A DNA stretch of 64,000 nt from the NCBI RefSeq assembly GCF_047948215.1, contig NC_134455.1, positions 150,456,575 through 150,520,574 of the forward strand. The letters are read 5' to 3'. The notes below the pieces were generated by a model that made no database searches, was not told the DNA's origin, and worked only from the letters and a program-made list of their open reading frames with translations. Numbering within the stretch: the first letter of the stretch is position 1; each line of letters begins with the position of its first letter. The position numbers were made by a program, and so were the translations under genes. This DNA is from Lycorma delicatula (taxonomy: Eukaryota; Arthropoda; Insecta; Hemiptera; Fulgoridae). This document shows positions 59,571 through 64,000 of the stretch, piece by piece.

Positions 59571-59804
59571 AAAAAATAAAAAATAAAATCTATAAAAACT
59601 GTAGATTTTTAAAAAAAGTATGTTAGTATCTTAAAAATTTATTTTATTTTTTTTAGATCAATTATACTTTTGTTTATTTGTAAGCATTTTTTTTTTTGTC
59701 TTTTGGTTTTAGAGTATTTGTTTGCTATTCTCTTTTTTTCTGTGACTATTATTTTTTAGTGTTTGTGATGGTATTTTAGGATTATCATATGGTGTTTTTG
59801 TTAT

Positions 59805-59807
<3 letters not shown>

Positions 59808-59837
<30 letters not shown>
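59808..59837. repeat. (TA)n microsatellite
   Basis: About fifteen alternating AT units after ATTATT repeats. Simple repeat. Confidence 0.9.
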
Positions 59838-59838
<1 letters not shown>

Positions 59839-60838
59839 TACTACTAAAAATTATGAAATAAAATAATTTATAAAAAAATAAAAACAAATAACTTCAAAAA
59901 ATAATAGTACTAAAAGTTACAAATAATTATATTTTTATTTATTAACTAAAGTAAAAGTATTTACAACAAATAACTATTTTCGAAGTTGGTGCCAGCCAAC
60001 ACAAGTTAAACAAATAAAACCTATGATCTATGTAATACAAATCCTACTTCAAACAATGCAAAATTGGTAGTAGATGTTTTACTACAATAAATTGAGTTCT
60101 GAAAAAATATAATACAACAATAAAATGTGAGTATGATATAAGAATACTTTGTAGATGCTTTTTATTTTTTTTATTTTAACCTCTGGAATCACCATTACGT
60201 ATTGATGAGATGAATGATTTGTAACATGTAAAAATGACGTGCCTGACCAGGATAATGTTTTTATAAATTCTTAGGTACATATATTATCACCAAGTATATA
60301 TTCCTTAGTCAACTCAAGATGATTTATGATTGTGAGACACTCTCTTATATGCTTTTGAGATCCCGTTTTACATGTGGGAATCCCGTTTAGTCGCCTATCG
60401 GTTGGTTGAGGTAATAACTTTGTTTAATTTGTGTTGCTGGTAACAACCTCAAAAATAGTTATTTATTGTAAATACCTTTAAATTTACTTATTTATTAAAT
60501 TTACTTTAATTAGTAAATAAAAATTATATTATTTTTAACTTTTTAGTGTTATAACTTTTTATTTCTACTGTTTATCTCTATGTGTGATGGAAATTTATAT
60601 TTCAGTGCTCCATAGTTATGGACTTGTTTATGGGAAATGAAAACTTGAGATGAAATATGTAATTGGCCAATAATTATTGAGAGTGATATTTTTTTTTATA
60701 AAATTGAATATTTCTTTTTCAATTTAAAGATATTAATTTTATAATTTATGATCATTATTTACATGTATACCTATGCACTCTTGTTACCGTTATTTTTATT
60801 TATTAATTGTGTAACACTTATATTTATTTTTATTTTAG
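59838..60838. other. Intron with a SINE tail, otherwise featureless
   Basis: AT-rich. It holds the partial family B SINE at 60165-60252. It ends in TTATTTTTATTTTAG, the acceptor of the last visible exon. Confidence 0.5.
60165..60252 (-). mobile_element. SINE family B, tail part
   Basis: On the minus strand: GGTCAGGCACGTCATTTTTA, ATGTTACAAATCATTCATCT, a CATCAATACGTAATGGTGAT segment, and AGAGGTTAAAAT then A-rich. It aligns with the distal half of the copy at 61049. The tRNA head is missing. Confidence 0.65.
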
Positions 60839-60989
60839 CGTGTCATTAGAAGAAAAGAGAATACATAGTTCTGAACTTGAACTGTGTTTATTAAAAGAAA
60901 AAGGTAACTTCAAAAAACTGCAAGCATTGTTAGAAAATGAAAGAGAAAAGGTGAAACAAATACAGCGTGATGACACCGAATTAATACAG
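60839..60989 (+). CDS. Pericentrin/AKAP450-like coiled-coil gene, exon 12 plus microexon of those visible, last in window
   Basis: 151 bases, acceptor TTTATTTTAG, donor GTAAAA. The first base completes a Ser codon from the previous exon. It encodes SVSLEEKRIHSSELELCLLK, EKGNFKKLQALLENEREKVK and QIQRDDTELIQ. The ELExxLxxEKxxxxxLQxxLExEREKxxxxQxxDxELI pattern is characteristic of the C-terminal rods of pericentrin and AKAP450. The gene continues past the window end; a PACT domain would be expected downstream. Confidence 0.88.
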
Positions 60990-61045
60990 GTAAAATATAA
61001 ATAATTTAAGATTATTTTTAAATACCATAATGATATGGTTGCTTT

Positions 61046-61205
61046 TTTTTAACCTCCAGGACCACTGTTAGGTATTGCTTCAGAGGATGAGATGAATGAT
61101 TTGTAGTGAAAATGCCATGCCTGACTGGGATTCGAACCTGGGATCTCTGGATGAAAGGCCGAAATGCTATCTCTCACTCCATGGGTGCTATGGTTACTTA
61201 GAAAT
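61046..61205 (-). mobile_element. SINE family B, tRNA-derived
   Basis: On the minus strand: a TTTCATCCAGAGATCCC head, box B GGTTCGAATCCCAGTCAGGC, then ATTTTCACTACAAATCATTC, TCATCCTCTGAAGCAATACC, a GTGGTCCTGGAGGTTA segment and a short A run. It is the best preserved family B copy. The tail is the same as that of the family A SINEs. Confidence 0.82.
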
Positions 61206-62079
61206 AAATACCATCACCATGTTATAAAAATATAGCCAACAGTGGTTGCATTTCAATATTGTTCAAAATGCCAGTTACTGCAATTGTATTTTTATTTTAC
61301 ACCCTTCAGTTTGCTGGAACTACCACCTGAGACACTACAAATATTATTGAACCATTTGAGTATTAAGAGGATAAAGTCATAAAACACATGGAATCTTTCA
61401 AGGGATAGCTTTTGGAAAAATATTTTATTGTCTGTTTCCAGTTTATTTTTTAATAATCGCAAATTTTTACAACTTATTAATGGGTCTACTTCCTGCAATT
61501 ACTATGTTACTGAGTGCAAATTTTCTTTGAACTGCATCCTGGGAACTATAACTTATTTTTCATAAAGAGGAATAGAACTCTTGAAAATTTTAGAATACAG
61601 TGAAACCTCCTCAAAATGTACAGTTTCCCAAGTCCCAATTATTTTTATAAAAATTAATCTCTTCAAGACTGAAAACTTTGCAATACGGAAACTGAAAGGA
61701 AACAGATTTTACTTTTAATTTTACATATTAATCGTGTCCCATAAGAAAGAAAGCAAGTTAAAAAAAAAAAAAGATTGTACATTCCCACAATTTGCTAATT
61801 ATAAATCCAGTAGTTGATTACTACTATATTATAGTACAGTACTGTATTGTTTTTTATCTAATTATACGCCACCATATTCTTGGCTCCAAACTTTCAGCAT
61901 ATAAGCAGACGGTCATTAATAAAATTTGATAGCGAGCTGCAGCTTACGTAAACAATCCATGTACAATTCTGAGAATAATTTCATTCAGTGTTTGAGCATC
62001 ATGGTACGCAGCAGTATAGTTTTCATTTTGTCGTAGAAGTAAATTATTATAGTTTTGCGTTCTTTTTGTTTTTTTTCCT

Positions 62080-62330
62080 GTTTATCCTCTGGGCACCGTC
62101 AGGTATTACTTCAGGGGATGATATGTATGAGTGTTAGTGAAGTGTAGTCTTGTACAGTCTCAGGTCGACCATTTCCAAGATGTGTGGTTAATTGAAACTC
62201 AGAACTACTGAACACTAGTAAAACTAGTGTTTTAACTATAACTACTGAAAACTACCAGAACACTGGTATCCACGATCTAGTATTCAAATCCATATAAAAT
62301 CTGTTTATCTGTTAAGAGTTTAAATGCAGT
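62080..62330 (-). mobile_element. SINE family A, copy 3, inside the Tigger element
   Basis: On the minus strand: a GATTTGAATACTAGATCGTG segment, ATACCAGTGTTCTGGTAGTT, a GTTTCAATTAACCACACA-like segment, GGTCGACCTGAGACTGTACA and AGACTACACTTCACTAACAC. The tail is CCCCTGAAGTAATACCTGAC and AAACAGG then a run of A. The head is strongly decayed, and a duplicated ACTAGT-rich patch interrupts the middle. Confidence 0.7.
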
Positions 62331-62464
62331 ACTTACGTGCCTTTAGTTTTAGTTTAATCTAACACTTTAAAAACTTTAACTTATTTTAGTTTTAGTTATG
62401 TGCGTTTTTTGTCTTTTAAAATTTTGATTATAATTTACGACTGTTTAAAAATATAAAGATAAAA

Positions 62465-63820
62465 TCAAGGAAGAGTGGTTGAAGGGTGAAAGGAAAGCTA
62501 ATTTTAGACAGCAGACTAAAAGCAAAAATGAAGAAATAAATTCAATTTTATTTAAAGGTTTACACATGCAAGATCAAAAAATCTTCCTATTTCTTGGCCT
62601 ATTCTGCAACAACAGGCGAAAGAAATTGCAGCTAAGTTAGGAGTTACTACATTTAGCACTTCTAATGGATGGCTAGAAAAATTTCATGTGAGGCATTCTA
62701 TTTCTTACAATCAAATTTCAGGTGAAGCTAAAGATGTAGACAAAGAAATAGTTATCGACTGGAAAAATAAAATTAAAGAAATAACTGCAGTTTGCAAACC
62801 AAAAGTATCGGTGATTGCAATAAAACCGGCTTATTTTTTCAAGTTTTACTGAATAAAACACTGTGTTTCAAAAATGAAAAGTGTATTGGAGGCAAACAAT
62901 CCAAAGAAGTACTGCCTGTTCTGGTGTGCGGTTTTGTGGATGACACGTTACTTAAACTATTGATGATAGGTAAATCTTAGAAGCCTCGCTGTTTCAAAAA
63001 TGTCGTTCAGTTACCACTGGAATAGTACGCAAATAAAAAAGTTTTGGATGACGTCTAACATAATGGAAAAATGGATATATAATTTAAATTAAAGAATGGT
63101 TAGTGAAAACAGAAATATTCTATTGTTTTTAGATAATGCGTCGTTCACTCTTATTAAAATTATTCTAACAAAAAAACTTGTGTTCTTTCCTCCAAACACA
63201 AGTAGTGTAACTCAACCGATAGATCAGCAGATTATTAAAAACATAAAAATTCATTATTGAAAACACATTTTGTAGTCGCTAGTTGGCAGTATCAATTCAT
63301 CTGTTCAAGAACTGACGCATAAAATTACTGTTCTAGATGCACTAAGGTGGCTGTCTTCATCGTACAAATAACTGTGTTAAAAATGCGTTTAAAGAAGCTG
63401 GTTTCTGCATGGAAACCGATAATGATTATGTTCCTGGTACATGTGCTTTGTGCAGTACAACAATATTGCGTGAAGTTGCATTTTTATTGCAAGAAAGTGG
63501 TTAAACATCGGTCCATGCTGAAGACTACGTGGGTGTTGATAGTGATATGGTAACTGAAGAAGAATTTCAAACTGTAGATGAAATTATTTTGTCTGAAACT
63601 AGCAAAATTATTGAAAGTTCAGAAGAGGACACGGTAAACAAAATTAACTGTTTCAGAGAAGCATATTGAGTATGGTCGCACAGCTGGAAGAATTCACAAT
63701 TTGTATAAACAGTGATGATTTGTGACAGAATATGTTAACCGCTAGAAATATTATTGAAAACAAAAGTTCCAAGAGTAAATTATTGGAATAGAAAACTGTA
63801 CTTGACTATTTTAGAAAATG
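62465..63820 (+). pseudogene. Tigger transposase, broken
   Basis: In shifting + frames: end of the first HTH (KEEWLKGERKANFRQQTKSK), then about 62550-62720 the CENP-B-like second HTH (KEIAAKLGVTTFSTSNGWLE, KFHVRHSISYNQISGEAKD). Next comes VIDWKNKIKEI, then CNKTGLFFQVLLNKTLCFKN, in which the usual DETGLF box has lost Asp and Glu. GGKQSKEVLPVLVCG follows, then LDNASF (second Asp, about 63128-63148), LVFFPPNTSSVTQPIDQQII (third box, about 63178-63238) and KITVLDALRWLSSSYK (about 63318-63366). After that comes an acidic C-terminal tail. Many stops. Confidence 0.85.
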
Positions 63821-64000
63821 GTTTTATTTTATAATTAGTGTTAGATCATGTTGTATTTTAAGCTAAATATATTTCTTCTAATTAAACATAACATTAAGTG
63901 GAATATTACTAACTTGTAAAAATAAAAAACACCCTCTTTTAGAGTAACTGAACTATCTTTGAAAATTTGTGGTTAATGTTCTCTATATGAAGTATAATTT

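Larger units (their letters stand above)
61598..64000 (+). mobile_element. Tigger/pogo-type transposon (left end to window edge)
   Basis: The left end is TA (61596-61597) then CAGTGAAACCTCCTCAAAAT, the CAGTxxAACCTCxxxAAA form typical of Tigger TIRs. A Tigger transposase remnant fills 62465-63820. The element also contains a SINE at about 62080-62330. The right TIR is not seen before 64000, so either it lies outside or is lost. Confidence 0.75.

Noticed and set aside
10627..60989. Identification of the gene as centrosomin/CDK5RAP2, golgin or myosin rod
   Set aside because: No Cnn motif 1 or 2, GRIP or motor part is visible, and the linker-plus-short-rod layout and EKNxEIDxL / REKxxxxQxxDxELI patterns fit pericentrin/AKAP450 better; still not proven without an alignment.
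61110..61170. tRNA gene suggested by a perfect box B
   Set aside because: No acceptor or anticodon stem closes; the unit has the SINE tail and repeats elsewhere in the window.

Overview
The window is AT-rich eukaryotic DNA. It has small coding exons with GT-AG introns, tRNA-derived SINEs, many decayed mariner-type transposons and R1/RTE/I-type LINEs. This mix fits an arthropod, most likely an insect and perhaps a hemipteran; the placement is inference, since no species-specific gene is visible. There is no bacterial-style gene, CRISPR array or operon.

One host gene spans most of the window on the + strand. Thirteen exons between 10627 and 60989 (10627-10743, 20377-20486, 23604-23793, 25640-25846, 31078-31230, 38979-39125, 40302-40346, 41411-41581, 43999-44154, 46780-48169, 52996-53165, 55351-55625, 60839-60989) join in one reading frame. 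Every junction phase agrees, giving 3282 bases or 1094 codons. The product is almost entirely charged, heptad-rich coiled coil, interrupted by Ser/Pro-rich linkers. I read it as the interior of a pericentrin/AKAP450-like centrosomal scaffold (Drosophila Plp family). Neither the start codon nor the C-terminal PACT region is in the window. One linker exon carries an RVSF motif of the kind that docks protein phosphatase 1.

The rest is intron or flank filled with mobile elements. From 1.5 to 7.9 kb there is a three-level nest: an I/jockey-like LINE (+) split by a DUF4817-type Tc1/mariner element (2712-6473), itself split by an R1-like ORF1 fragment (-). A mariner with intact ends lies at 8358-9676. 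A long R1-like element (-) covers about 11.7-16.7 kb, followed by a mariner remnant. A 463-bp fold-back MITE with a perfect 8-bp target duplication lies at 20538-21000. An R1-like element with its own target duplication lies at 25908-28421, followed by a Mutator-like transposase remnant. Mariner copies occur at 33.5-34.0, 34.7-35.9 and 51.5-52.8 kb. RTE-like fragments lie at 53.4-54.3 and 56-57 kb. Another DUF4817-type element with TIRs lies at 57770-59034, next to a Helitron helicase remnant. A Tigger/pogo element starts at 61598 and runs to the window end. At least seven SINE copies of two tRNA-headed families that share one 3' tail are scattered through the introns.

Every transposon protein I could read is broken by stops, frameshifts or lost catalytic residues, and several lesions look like CpG-to-TpG decay. 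The least explained signals are a recurring class of short, near-perfect inverted repeats, an exact 139-bp tandem duplication, two GC-rich islands at 50.4-51.3 kb, and a 45-bp microexon.
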